DNA from: Pseudomonas sputi
GTDB taxonomy: Bacteria; Pseudomonadota; Gammaproteobacteria; Pseudomonadales; Pseudomonadaceae
Direction of reading: 5' to 3'
Assembly: GCF_021603585.1 (NCBI RefSeq)
Contig: NZ_BQHI01000042.1
Coordinates: 1 to 32,451 of the forward strand
DNA: 32,451 nucleotides
The notes below the pieces were generated by a model. The model did no database searches, was not told the origin of the DNA, and saw nothing but the letters and a program-made list of their open reading frames with translations. The stretch's first letter is position 1; each line of letters opens with the position of its first letter. Made by a program: the position numbers and the translations under genes. Shown here piece by piece: positions 17,082 to 24,751 of the stretch.

Positions 17082-18155
17082 TTACTTCGGCATCTCGGCC
17101 TTCATGCCTTCGACGTAGTAATTCATCGACGCCAGTTCTGCGTTGGTGGCACTGACCCCGGCCGGGATTTTCTCGACGCCGGCCTGATCCTTGATCGGTC
17201 CGGTGAACGGTTGCAGGGCACCGCTCTTGATGTCGGCGATGATCTGCTCGGCTTCGGCCTTCACCGGTGCCGGCACCAGATCGCTGATCGGCAATTCGAC
17301 CGTGCCTTCCTTCAACCCGCCCCAGTAGTCCTGGGATTTCCAGTTGTGGTCGATCACGCTCTGGGTCGCCTGGATGTAGTGCGGCGCCCAGTCGTTGACG
17401 ATTGAGGTCAGCACCGCTTTCGGGCCGAAGTGCGCCATGTCCGAAGCGTAGCCCACGGCATAGACACCACGTCGTTCGGCGGCCTGGATCGGCGCCGGGC
17501 TGTCGGTGTGCTGGAACACCACGTCCACGCCCTGATCGATCAGCGCATTGGCGGCGTCGGCTTCCTTGCCCGGATCGAACCACGAGTTGACCCACACCAC
17601 TTTGATCTCGGTGCCGGGGTTGTATTTGTTCAGGGCCAGTTGAATGGCGTTGATGTCACGGATCACTTCCGGGATCGGGAACGAGGCGACGTAGCCGATT
17701 TTTTTGCTCTTGGTCATCTTCGCTGCGAGGAAGCCACCGACGTAGCGGCCCTCATAGGTACGCGCCAGATAGGTGCCGAGGTTCTTGTCCTGCTTGTAGC
17801 CGGTGGCGTGTTCGAAGGTCACCTTGGGAAACTGTTTGGCGACTTTCACCGTCGGGTTCATGTAGCCGAAAGAGGTGGTGAAGATCAGGTCGTAATTGTC
17901 CTTGGCCATGTTGCGGATCACCCGCTCGGCATCGGCGCCTTCGGCGACGTTCTCCACATAATTGGTGGTGATCTGCGTGCCGAGTTTTTCCGCCAGCGCC
18001 TTGCGCCCCTGTTCATGCTGATACGTCCAGCCATGGTCGCCGATGGGGCCGATGTAGACGAAGCCGACTTTCAGTGGATCGGCGGCACTGGCGCTCAGGC
18101 TGAGGCCAAGGCCCATGGCGATGCACAGCAGTGTTTGCAGTGGACGTTTTTGCAT
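17082..18155 (-). CDS. BMP-family substrate-binding protein of a purine/nucleoside ABC transporter
   Basis: This 357-residue periplasmic protein has a signal peptide cleaved at about ASA-AD (residue 24) without a lipobox cysteine. The mature part begins LKVGFVYIGPIGDHGWTYQHEQG, typical of the BMP/PnrA family, which binds nucleosides or nucleobases. VWVNSWFDPGKEADAANALI and the region around FQHTDSPAPIQ are also characteristic. The ABC permeases and ATPase of the matching type lie at 22707-26302, not next to it. The start at 18155 has GGGAG nine bases upstream. REP-like palindromes flank the gene on both sides. Confidence 0.92.
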   Translation of the reverse strand: MQKRPLQTLLCIAMGLGLSLSASAADPLKVGFVYIGPIGDHGWTYQHEQGRKALAEKLGTQITTNYVENVAEGADAERVIRNMAKDNYDLIFTTSFGYMNPTVKVAKQFPKVTFEHATGYKQDKNLGTYLARTYEGRYVGGFLAAKMTKSKKIGYVASFPIPEVIRDINAIQLALNKYNPGTEIKVVWVNSWFDPGKEADAANALIDQGVDVVFQHTDSPAPIQAAERRGVYAVGYASDMAHFGPKAVLTSIVNDWAPHYIQATQSVIDHNWKSQDYWGGLKEGTVELPISDLVPAPVKAEAEQIIADIKSGALQPFTGPIKDQAGVEKIPAGVSATNAELASMNYYVEGMKAEMPK

Positions 18156-18249
18156 GAACGCGAACTCCCTTTTGTTGTGTGTGGGGAGGGCAATGCAAAA
18201 GGCTGACCAAGCGGACAACAAATCGAGTCGAAATCACGGCGAGGCCTTC

Positions 18250-18312
18250 GCGAGCAAGCTCGCTCCTACGAAAACACCGCGATCCCAGTGGGAACGAGCT
18301 TGCCCGCGATGA
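18250..18312. repeat. inverted pair of REP-like elements
   Basis: GCGAGC-AA-GCTCGC (18250-18263), followed by TCCTAC, is a common pseudomonad REP core. An inverted, slightly diverged half follows at about 18290-18312 (GGGAACGAGCTTGCCCGCGATG). Together they form a mosaic-like pair in the divergent gap between the binding protein and the antiporter. Confidence 0.7.
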
Positions 18313-18365
18313 GGCAGGTCAAGGCCAATAAAGTGCACCTGCCGAACCGGTTGCCATTCCGTGGT

Positions 18366-18393
18366 GCGCTAAGGTGTAACGAAACGTTAGCGC
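18366..18393 (+). promoter_or_regulatory. nested dyads upstream of the antiporter gene
   Basis: GCGCTAA (18366-18372) is a perfect inverted repeat of TTAGCGC (18387-18393). Overlapping it is TAACG-AAA-CGTTA (18377-18389). The two hairpins cannot form together. They lie 50 bases before the start codon. They may be an operator or leader structure; nothing else supports a function. Confidence 0.35.
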
Positions 18394-18443
18394 CGTCCCG
18401 CAGTCAGTAGCTCATTCGCACTCTTCGGCAAAAAAGGCCTGTC

Positions 18444-19535
18444 ATGTTCACCATCCTCAAGCAAGAAAGCTTTCTGCTGTTGGCCGTCATCGCCGCTTGT
18501 GTCGCGTATCCGCTGGAGCACTGGCTGCTGCACAGTGGCCAGTTCGTCGCGCTGACCGCCGGGCTGCTGCTGATCGCCTTCATCGTCGCCGCCTCGATGC
18601 GCGTCGCCCACCAGGCTGAATTGCTCGCAGAAAAAGTCGGCGACCCGTACGGCACGATGATCCTGACCCTCGCCGCCGTGCTGGTGGAAGTGGTGATCCT
18701 GGCGATCATGATGAGCAACGAAGCCTCGCCGACGCTGGTGCGCGACACGATCTATTCAGCGGTCATGCTCGACATCAACGGCATCCTCGGCCTCGCTGCG
18801 CTGATGGGCGGGATCAAGCATGGCGAGCAGTCCTACAACGACGATTCGGCCCGCAGTTACAGCGTGATGATCCTCACCGCCATGGGCGTGTCGATGGTGG
18901 TGCCGGAGTTCATTCCCGAGGCCAACTGGAAAATTTATTCGGCGTTCACCATCGGCGCGATGGTGGTGCTTTATGCGTTGTTCCTGCGCATGCAGGTCGG
19001 GCCGCACAGTTACTTTTTCAGCTACAGCTACCCGGACAAACGCCGCAAGAAAGAGCCGGCGGAACAAGCGCCGAAACCGGTCAGCCTGGCGCTGTCGATC
19101 GGCATTCTGGTGTTCGGTGTGGTGGTGATCGGCGCACTGGCCGAAGTGATGTCCAAGACCCTCGATCTGGGCCTGGAAGGGACGGGGGCTCCGCCGGTGA
19201 TCACGGCGATTCTGGTGGCGGCGATTTCCGCTGCGCCGGAAATCCTGACCGCGTTGCGCGCGGCGTTGGCCAACCGCATGCAGTCGGTGGTCAACATTGC
19301 GATGGGCGCTTCGTTGTCGACGGTGATCCTGACGGTGCCGGTGATGGAGGCGATGGCGCTCTACACGGGGCAGCCGTTTCAGATGGCGATGACGCCGGTG
19401 CAGACGGTCATGATCTTCATCACGCTGATTGTCAGCGCGATCAATCTCAATGACGGCGAGACCAATGCCATTGAGGGCATGACCCATTTTGTGCTGTTTG
19501 CGACGTTCATCATGTTGTCGCTGCTCGGACTTTGA
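18444..19535 (+). CDS. ChaA-like calcium/sodium:proton antiporter
   Basis: This is a 363-residue membrane protein of the cation:proton antiporter (CaCA) superfamily with about 11 hydrophobic segments. The two halves carry the inverted alpha repeats: GDPYGTMILTLAAVLVEVVI near residue 66 and APEILTALRAAL near 265, with the acidic residues expected for cation binding. Family members expel Ca2+ or Na+/K+ in exchange for protons. A basic cytoplasmic loop (DKRRKKEP) lies near residue 195. It is unrelated to the surrounding purine genes. AAAGG precedes the ATG. Confidence 0.88.
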   Translation: MFTILKQESFLLLAVIAACVAYPLEHWLLHSGQFVALTAGLLLIAFIVAASMRVAHQAELLAEKVGDPYGTMILTLAAVLVEVVILAIMMSNEASPTLVRDTIYSAVMLDINGILGLAALMGGIKHGEQSYNDDSARSYSVMILTAMGVSMVVPEFIPEANWKIYSAFTIGAMVVLYALFLRMQVGPHSYFFSYSYPDKRRKKEPAEQAPKPVSLALSIGILVFGVVVIGALAEVMSKTLDLGLEGTGAPPVITAILVAAISAAPEILTALRAALANRMQSVVNIAMGASLSTVILTVPVMEAMALYTGQPFQMAMTPVQTVMIFITLIVSAINLNDGETNAIEGMTHFVLFATFIMLSLLGL

Positions 19536-19553
19536 GAGCGACCATCGCTGACC

Positions 19554-19584
19554 GATCGTTCCCACGCGGAGCGTGGGAACGATC
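19554..19584. repeat. perfect intergenic palindrome with 14-bp arms
   Basis: GATCGTTCCCACGC (19554-19567) and its exact inverse (19571-19584) surround GGA. It is the longest copy of the family also seen at 7503 and 17032. It sits exactly between the convergent antiporter and 8-oxoguanine deaminase genes, so it may work as a bidirectional transcription stop. Confidence 0.85.
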
Positions 19585-19594
19585 AGAGGGGTGA

Positions 19595-20953
19595 TCAGGT
19601 ACCGGCGATCAACTGCCGAGCCGCCTGACTGTGATCGGCAATCAAGCCTTTGAGATCCAGTCCTTCAACCTGTCCGTCAATCACGCGCCACTTGCCGCCG
19701 ACCATCACGCGATCCGCCCGGTCCGCGCCGCACAGCAGCAACGCCGAGATCGGGTCATGGCTGCCGGAGAAGCGCAGCTCATCGAGCTTGAACAACGCCA
19801 GATCCGCCTGCTTGCCCACCGCCAGCTCACCGATGTCGCTGCGGCCCAACAGGCTTGCCGAGCCCTTGGTCGCCCAGCCCAGTACACGTTCCGGGGTGAT
19901 CTTTTCGGCGCCATAACGCAGGCGCTGGATGTACAGGGCCTGACGTGCTTCGAGGATCATGTTCGACGCATCGTTGGACGCCGAGCCATCCACGCCGAGA
20001 CCGAACAACGCGCCGGCATCGGTCAGTTCGATGCTCGGGCAGATGCCGGACGCCAAGCGCATGTTCGAACTCGGGCAATGGCAGATACCGGTGCCCGCCG
20101 CGCCGAGACGGGCGATTTCGTCGGGGTTGAAATGGATGCCGTGGGCCAGCCAGGTGCGCGGGCCGAGCCAGCCGACGCTGTCCAGATAATCCACCGTGCG
20201 CAGGCCGAAGCGTTGCAGGCAGAAGTCTTCTTCGTCGAGGGTTTCGGCGAGGTGGGTGTGCAGGCGCACATCGAGTTTGTGCGCCAGTTCGGCGCTGGCG
20301 GACATGATTTGCGGGGTCACCGAGAACGGCGAGCACGGCGCCAGAGCGATCTGGATCTGCGCGCCGTCGCCACGTTCGTGGTACTCGTGGATCAGGCGCT
20401 GACTGTCGTCGAGAATCACCTGGCCTTCCTGCACGGTCTGCTGCGGCGGCAGGCCGCCGTCTTTCTCGCCGAGGCTCATCGAGCCACGGGTGAGCATGGC
20501 GCGCATGCCCAGTTCGCGCACGGTTTCGACTTGCACGTCGATGGCGTTTTCCAGGCCATCCGGGAACAGGTAATGGTGATCGGCAGCGGTGGTGCAGCCC
20601 GACAACAGCAACTCGGCCAGCGCGACTTTGCTGGCGAGGGCGAGTTTTTCAGGCGTCAGGCGCGCCCAGACCGGGTACAGGGTTTTCAGCCACGGGAACA
20701 ACGGCTGGTTGACCACCGGCGCCCAGGCGCGGGTCAGGGTCTGATAGAAGTGGTGATGGGTGTTGATCAGGCCCGGCAGGATCACGTGTTCACGGGCGTC
20801 GAACACTTCATTGCATGGCGCGGAAGGTTGCTGGTCGGCGCCGAGCACTTCGGTGATCACACCGTCTTGCAGCACCAGACCGCCACGGGCATCGAGGCCG
20901 TTGGCCGTGAAAATGGCGAGGGGATTTTTTAACCAGATACGGGTCGCAGGCAT
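19595..20953 (-). CDS. 8-oxoguanine deaminase
   Basis: This 452-residue amidohydrolase has the TIM-barrel metal site HHH at 66-68 after strand 1 (GLINTHHHFYQ). HTHLAET contains a further metal ligand and HG in WLAHGIHF another. The catalytic aspartate is in GLGVDGSASND. The pattern matches the Pseudomonas PA0142 type, which converts 8-oxoguanine to uric acid; other amidohydrolases such as guanine or cytosine deaminases are less similar. The neighbouring adenine deaminase and nucleoside-type ABC transporter fit this role. GAGGAG precedes the ATG. Confidence 0.92.
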   Translation of the reverse strand: MPATRIWLKNPLAIFTANGLDARGGLVLQDGVITEVLGADQQPSAPCNEVFDAREHVILPGLINTHHHFYQTLTRAWAPVVNQPLFPWLKTLYPVWARLTPEKLALASKVALAELLLSGCTTAADHHYLFPDGLENAIDVQVETVRELGMRAMLTRGSMSLGEKDGGLPPQQTVQEGQVILDDSQRLIHEYHERGDGAQIQIALAPCSPFSVTPQIMSASAELAHKLDVRLHTHLAETLDEEDFCLQRFGLRTVDYLDSVGWLGPRTWLAHGIHFNPDEIARLGAAGTGICHCPSSNMRLASGICPSIELTDAGALFGLGVDGSASNDASNMILEARQALYIQRLRYGAEKITPERVLGWATKGSASLLGRSDIGELAVGKQADLALFKLDELRFSGSHDPISALLLCGADRADRVMVGGKWRVIDGQVEGLDLKGLIADHSQAARQLIAGT

Positions 20954-21101
20954 TGTGGCCGGCTCCTCTGAAAGTGGGGTTCAGGGTTGCCAGCTCAGTG
21001 TTGCCCTGTCTGCTGATCCAGGGTCGCCGCGAGGGGCGAGGTGCGGAGTTTCGAACAAAATGTTGCGACGGGCAAGCCCAACCCGACCAGACACCGGGAT
21101 A

Positions 21102-21129
21102 ACCCTGTGGGAGCCAGCCCCCACAGGGT
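21102..21129. repeat. intergenic palindrome after the SDR gene
   Basis: A perfect 10-bp inverted repeat, ACCCTGTGGG and CCCACAGGGT, flanks AGCCAGCC. This is a third class of pseudomonad intergenic repeat in the window. It begins eight bases beyond the stop of the short-chain dehydrogenase and has no T tract. Confidence 0.8.
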
Positions 21130-21136
21130 CCAGTGA

Positions 21137-21832
21137 TTACCAGGGAATGGTTTCACCCTTGTAGTTCACGAAGTGATGGCCGCCCTTGCCGGCAAACGCG
21201 TCCACCTGATCCACCAGGCCACGGGTGCTGGTCTCTACGTCGATGTCGGCGCCTTCGCCGCCCATGTCGGTTTTCACCCAACCCGGATGCAGCGACAGCA
21301 CCGTAAGTTTCTGCTCGCCCAACTGAGTGACGAAGCTGTTGGTCATCGAGTTCAGCGCCGCTTTGCTCGCCTTGTACAGCGCCAGTTCCGGCGCGTCGGG
21401 CATGGTCACGCTGCCCAGCACCGAACTCATGAACGCCAGCACGCCGCTGCCGTCGCGAATCTGCCCGACAAAGCGCTGGGCCAGATTGATCGGCGCCACC
21501 GCGTTGGTGAAGAACAGTTGACCGACTTCCGCCAGCGTCGCGCCGCCCGGCGTCTGGACTTCAGGGCCTTTGACCCCGGCGTTGACGAACAGCAGGTCGA
21601 AGGTCTCGCCCTTGAGTTTCTGGCTCAGAGCGATCACTGCTTGCTGGTCATCCATGTCGAGCTTTTCGATCTGCACGTTGCCCAGTGCTTTCAGCGCCTC
21701 GGCGTTCGAAGGGTTGCGAACCGTAGCGGTGACTTGCCAGCCGTCGGCCAGCAGGGTTTTCACCAGTCCCAGGCCCAGGCCCCGGGAGGCGCCGATGATC
21801 AGTGCGTGCTTGGCAGGATTGAGTGCGGACAT
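21137..21832 (-). CDS. short-chain dehydrogenase/reductase
   Basis: This 231-residue SDR has the NAD(P) loop GASRGLGLG at residues 14-22. R39 after strand 2 favours NADP, NAG is at about residue 85, and the catalytic Ser and YKASK (Tyr-x3-Lys) lie near residues 137-158. LHPGWVKTDMGG follows as in the CsgA/sniffer-like group. It lies 27 bases after a MerR regulator on the same strand, so the pair is likely an operon controlled by that MerR protein. The substrate is unknown; carbonyl detoxification is plausible. Confidence 0.9.
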   Translation of the reverse strand: MSALNPAKHALIIGASRGLGLGLVKTLLADGWQVTATVRNPSNAEALKALGNVQIEKLDMDDQQAVIALSQKLKGETFDLLFVNAGVKGPEVQTPGGATLAEVGQLFFTNAVAPINLAQRFVGQIRDGSGVLAFMSSVLGSVTMPDAPELALYKASKAALNSMTNSFVTQLGEQKLTVLSLHPGWVKTDMGGEGADIDVETSTRGLVDQVDAFAGKGGHHFVNYKGETIPW

Positions 21833-21859
21833 GACGGGCTTTCCTTGAAGGTTGAAAGA

Positions 21860-22210
21860 TCACGGGTTCAATGGACAGCGTTGACCGAGCCGATGCTGCA
21901 ATTCGTGGCGCAGCTCGCCGAGTTCGGCGATGCGGGTTTCGACCAGCTTGAGTTTGTCTTGCAGCAGTTGCGTGACGGTGGTGTCGGGGTTTGGCGATTG
22001 CCACAGCGCGCCAACGCTGCTGCCGATCTCGCCAAGGGAAAAGCCCAGACGCTGCGCCGTTTTGATGTAGAGCACCAGTTGCACCATCTCCGGTGGATAG
22101 TCGCGATAACCGTTGGCGCTGCGTTGCGCCGCGATCAATCCGCGCTCCTCGTAAAAACGCAGCGTGTCACGGCTGACATCGCAGGCCCGGGCCAACTCAC
22201 CGATGCGCAT
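21860..22210 (-). CDS. MerR-family transcriptional regulator
   Basis: This 116-residue protein has the MerR winged helix (MRIGELARACDVSRDTLRFYEERG) and a coiled-coil dimerisation helix (about residues 75-108). The C-terminus is short, with a single cysteine in CPLNP and no metal-binding pair, so an organic or redox signal is more likely than a metal. It is co-directional with the SDR gene and divergent from the small membrane protein. A palindrome that suits a MerR dimer lies in the divergent region. Confidence 0.9.
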   Translation of the reverse strand: MRIGELARACDVSRDTLRFYEERGLIAAQRSANGYRDYPPEMVQLVLYIKTAQRLGFSLGEIGSSVGALWQSPNPDTTVTQLLQDKLKLVETRIAELGELRHELQHRLGQRCPLNP

Positions 22211-22230
22211 CTTGCAGGTCTCGAAAGTGT

Positions 22231-22262
22231 TTGACCCTGGAGGATACTCCAGGCTTTACCGT
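22231..22262 (+). promoter_or_regulatory. MerR-type operator in the divergent region
   Basis: A perfect dyad CCTGGAG-GATA-CTCCAGG (22236-22253) directly follows TTGACC (22231-22236), a good -35 on the plus strand. A weak -10 (TACCGT, 22257-22262) lies 20 bases further, or TTACCG at 19. The layout copies the long-spacer promoters of MerR regulators and points toward the membrane-protein gene at 22291. Confidence 0.65.
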
Positions 22263-22290
22263 GATTGCTCCCTGAATTTTCGGAGCAAGG

Positions 22291-22710
22291 ATGATGTGGA
22301 CTTCAACGCAGTATCGGCAGGTGGTGCGCGGCAGTGCCTGGTATGACTTGATCGTGACGGCGGCGTTTGTCACGCCGTGGAGTTTTGCTGTGTTGCACGG
22401 GGTGTTGACGGCGCTGAGTCAGGCGCTAAACCTGCCCGGCGAGCTGCCGCCGTTCGAACCTGCACACCTGTTGATAGCCAATTTGTTCGGTTCGGTGGTG
22501 TGCTTGTGGGCGGTGCTGCGGATTCGTGATCCGCAGCCGGTTTATGGGCGCTATGACGCGGTGACGCGGTTTCTGTTCGCCGCGTGGATGACGTATGCCC
22601 TGGCCCACGGCGCCAGTTCGCTGGTGGTGGGTTTCCTGCTACTCGAACTGGCGTGGGGCATTGCCCAGGCGTTGCCGGTTCGGCCGCTGTCGCGAGCCGT
22701 AACGGCTTAA
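22291..22710 (+). CDS. small membrane protein of unknown function
   Basis: This 139-residue protein has four hydrophobic segments (about residues 17-42, 60-78, 88-103 and 107-125) and a basic beginning. I do not recognise the family. ATG occurs twice in a row (22291 and 22294); GGAG at 22282-22285 serves either. Its promoter appears to carry the MerR-type operator. The stop codon overlaps the stop of the convergent permease gene (TTAA at 22707-22710). Confidence 0.75.
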   Translation: MMWTSTQYRQVVRGSAWYDLIVTAAFVTPWSFAVLHGVLTALSQALNLPGELPPFEPAHLLIANLFGSVVCLWAVLRIRDPQPVYGRYDAVTRFLFAAWMTYALAHGASSLVVGFLLLELAWGIAQALPVRPLSRAVTA

Positions 22711-23633
22711 TGCCCGGCCTGCCACGGCTGCCCCAGTGATACCGGCGCATACAATCGCGTGCGCAGCGCATCCCGCGACAGCAACACCAGCACCAGAATC
22801 GTCGCGACATACGGCAGCATCGCCAGCAGACTCGAAGGAATCGCCAGCCCCAACCCCTGCGCTACCAAGTGCAGGATGCTGGCGAGTCCGAACAGATAGG
22901 CACCGAGCAGCAACCGCCACACCCGCCAACTGGCGAACACCACCAGCGCCAGGGCAATCCAGCCGCGTCCGGCCGTCATGTTCTCCGCCCACATCGGCGT
23001 ATACGCCAGCGACAGATAGGCCCCGGCCAGTCCGGCCATCGCGCCGCCGAACAGCACCGCCAGAGTGCGCACGGTCAGCACCGGCAAACCCATGGCACTG
23101 GCTGCGTCCGGATTTTCACCGACCGCTTGAATGATCAGCCCGACACGGCTTTTCACGATCACCCACGCCACCAGCGCAAACAGCGCGAACGACAGGTACA
23201 CCAGCAGATCCTGAGCAAACAGCATGCGGCCGATCAGCGGGATTTCGCTCAGGTAGGGAATCGCCAACGGCTCGAAACCCGCCAGCGGTTTGCCAACCCA
23301 CGCCGCGCCGACAAAGGTCGACAGGCCCACGCCGAAAATCGTCAGCGCCAGTCCGGTCGCCACCTGATTGGCGTTGAACACCAGCGCCACCAGCGCAAAC
23401 AGCGACGACAGCAACATCCCGGCGAGCATCGCCAGCACAACGCCCAGCCACAGGTTGCCGCTGTTGAACGCGACGATGAATCCGATCACCGCGCCAAACA
23501 GCATCATGCCTTCCTGCCCGAGGTTGAGCACGCCGCTCTTCTCGCAGATCAGTTCACCCAGCGCCACCAACAGCAGTGGCGTTCCGCAGCGCACCATGGC
23601 GTAGAAAATATTGCTCAGCAGATCGATATCCAT
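22707..23633 (-). CDS. ABC transporter permease, nucleoside/purine BMP type (second permease)
   Basis: This 308-residue permease of the branched-chain/simple-sugar superfamily has about 8-9 TM segments. GELICEKSGVLNLGQEGMMLFGA near residue 28 is the hallmark of the BMP-linked second permease. GENPDAASAMGLP near 190 is the coupling loop to the ATPase. The start ATG at 23633 overlaps the preceding stop by one base (TGATG); an upstream GTG at 23636 adds one residue. It is the last gene of a three-gene operon; no clear terminator follows. Confidence 0.92.
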   Translation of the reverse strand: MDIDLLSNIFYAMVRCGTPLLLVALGELICEKSGVLNLGQEGMMLFGAVIGFIVAFNSGNLWLGVVLAMLAGMLLSSLFALVALVFNANQVATGLALTIFGVGLSTFVGAAWVGKPLAGFEPLAIPYLSEIPLIGRMLFAQDLLVYLSFALFALVAWVIVKSRVGLIIQAVGENPDAASAMGLPVLTVRTLAVLFGGAMAGLAGAYLSLAYTPMWAENMTAGRGWIALALVVFASWRVWRLLLGAYLFGLASILHLVAQGLGLAIPSSLLAMLPYVATILVLVLLSRDALRTRLYAPVSLGQPWQAGH

Positions 23634-24739
23634 CACAGCGCTCCGGCGGTTACGGCGGTGGTAGAAGTGCGGCGCGTCCAGCGCAGGTTCAGGCGTGGCC
23701 GATAGAGGATCAGCACGTCACAGGCCAGCAGGAAAAACAGCATCATTCCCTGGAATAACTGAGTGATTGCCTGTGGCAGATTCAGCGTCATCTGCGCGCT
23801 CTCGCCACCGATGTACAGCAGCGCCATCAACAGGCTGGAAAACAGAATGCCGATCGGATTGAGCCGGCCGAGAAACGCCACGGTGATCGCCGCGTAGCCA
23901 TAGCCCGGCGAGACCTGCGGCACCAGTTGGCCGATCGGCCCGGTGACTTCGCAGACACCGGCAAGTCCCGCCAACCCTCCGCTGATCAGCAGTGCGAGCC
24001 AGATCAGACGTTTCTCGCGAAACCCGACAAAACCTGCCGCACGCTTGTCCAGGCCCAGCACCTTGATCTGGAAACCGACGAAGCTTTTTTGCAGCAATAC
24101 CCACACCGCGACCAATGCGAGCAAGGCGAAATACACGCCGATGTGTGCCCGTCCGTCCTCCATCAACAGCGGCAGGCGGCTGGCATCGCTGAACATTGCC
24201 GACTCGGGAAAGTTGAACCCGGCCGGATCTTTCAGCGGCCCATGCACGCAGAACAGCAACAGGTTCAGCGCGATGTAGTTGAGCATGATGCTGGTAAGGA
24301 TTTCGTTGGCATTGAAGCGTGTACGCAACCAGGCGGTGAGCCCGGCCCAGGCAGCGCCGGCGAGGGTGCCGGTGAGCAGGATCAGCACCAGCGCCCAGCG
24401 GTTTTGCAGATCAATGATGTTCACCGCCAGCGCACTGCCGGCCAGGGCGCCGAGCAGCAACTGGCCTTCGGCGCCGATGTTCCAGATCCGCGCCTGATAG
24501 GCCACTGCGAGGCCCAGTGCACACAGCAGGATCGGCAGGGTTTTGACCAGCAGTTCGGAGACGCCATACAGGTCGCTGACCGGGGCGATCAGCAAGGTGT
24601 GCAGGGTTTTCAGCGGGTCGTGACCGAGGGCGATGAACAGCAGGGAGCCGCAGACCAGTGTCAGCACCGCCGCCAGCACCGGCGAGCACCACAGCATCAG
24701 GCGCGATTGCCGGCCACGGGGTTCGAGGGAAAGCAACAT
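23633..24739 (-). CDS. ABC transporter permease, nucleoside/purine BMP type (first permease)
   Basis: This 368-residue permease has a long N-terminal TM (about residues 18-38). ARIWNIGAEGQLLLGALAG near residue 82 is the signature of the YufP/PnrC-like member. FNANEILTSIMLNYIA near 143 and the coupling-loop region GLDKRAAGFVGFREKR near 230 also fit. It pairs with the next gene as a heterodimeric pore in the inner membrane. It begins 12 bases after the ATPase stop and overlaps the next start, a tightly coupled operon. Confidence 0.92.
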   Translation of the reverse strand: MLLSLEPRGRQSRLMLWCSPVLAAVLTLVCGSLLFIALGHDPLKTLHTLLIAPVSDLYGVSELLVKTLPILLCALGLAVAYQARIWNIGAEGQLLLGALAGSALAVNIIDLQNRWALVLILLTGTLAGAAWAGLTAWLRTRFNANEILTSIMLNYIALNLLLFCVHGPLKDPAGFNFPESAMFSDASRLPLLMEDGRAHIGVYFALLALVAVWVLLQKSFVGFQIKVLGLDKRAAGFVGFREKRLIWLALLISGGLAGLAGVCEVTGPIGQLVPQVSPGYGYAAITVAFLGRLNPIGILFSSLLMALLYIGGESAQMTLNLPQAITQLFQGMMLFFLLACDVLILYRPRLNLRWTRRTSTTAVTAGAL

Positions 24740-24751
24740 GGGGAAACTCCG

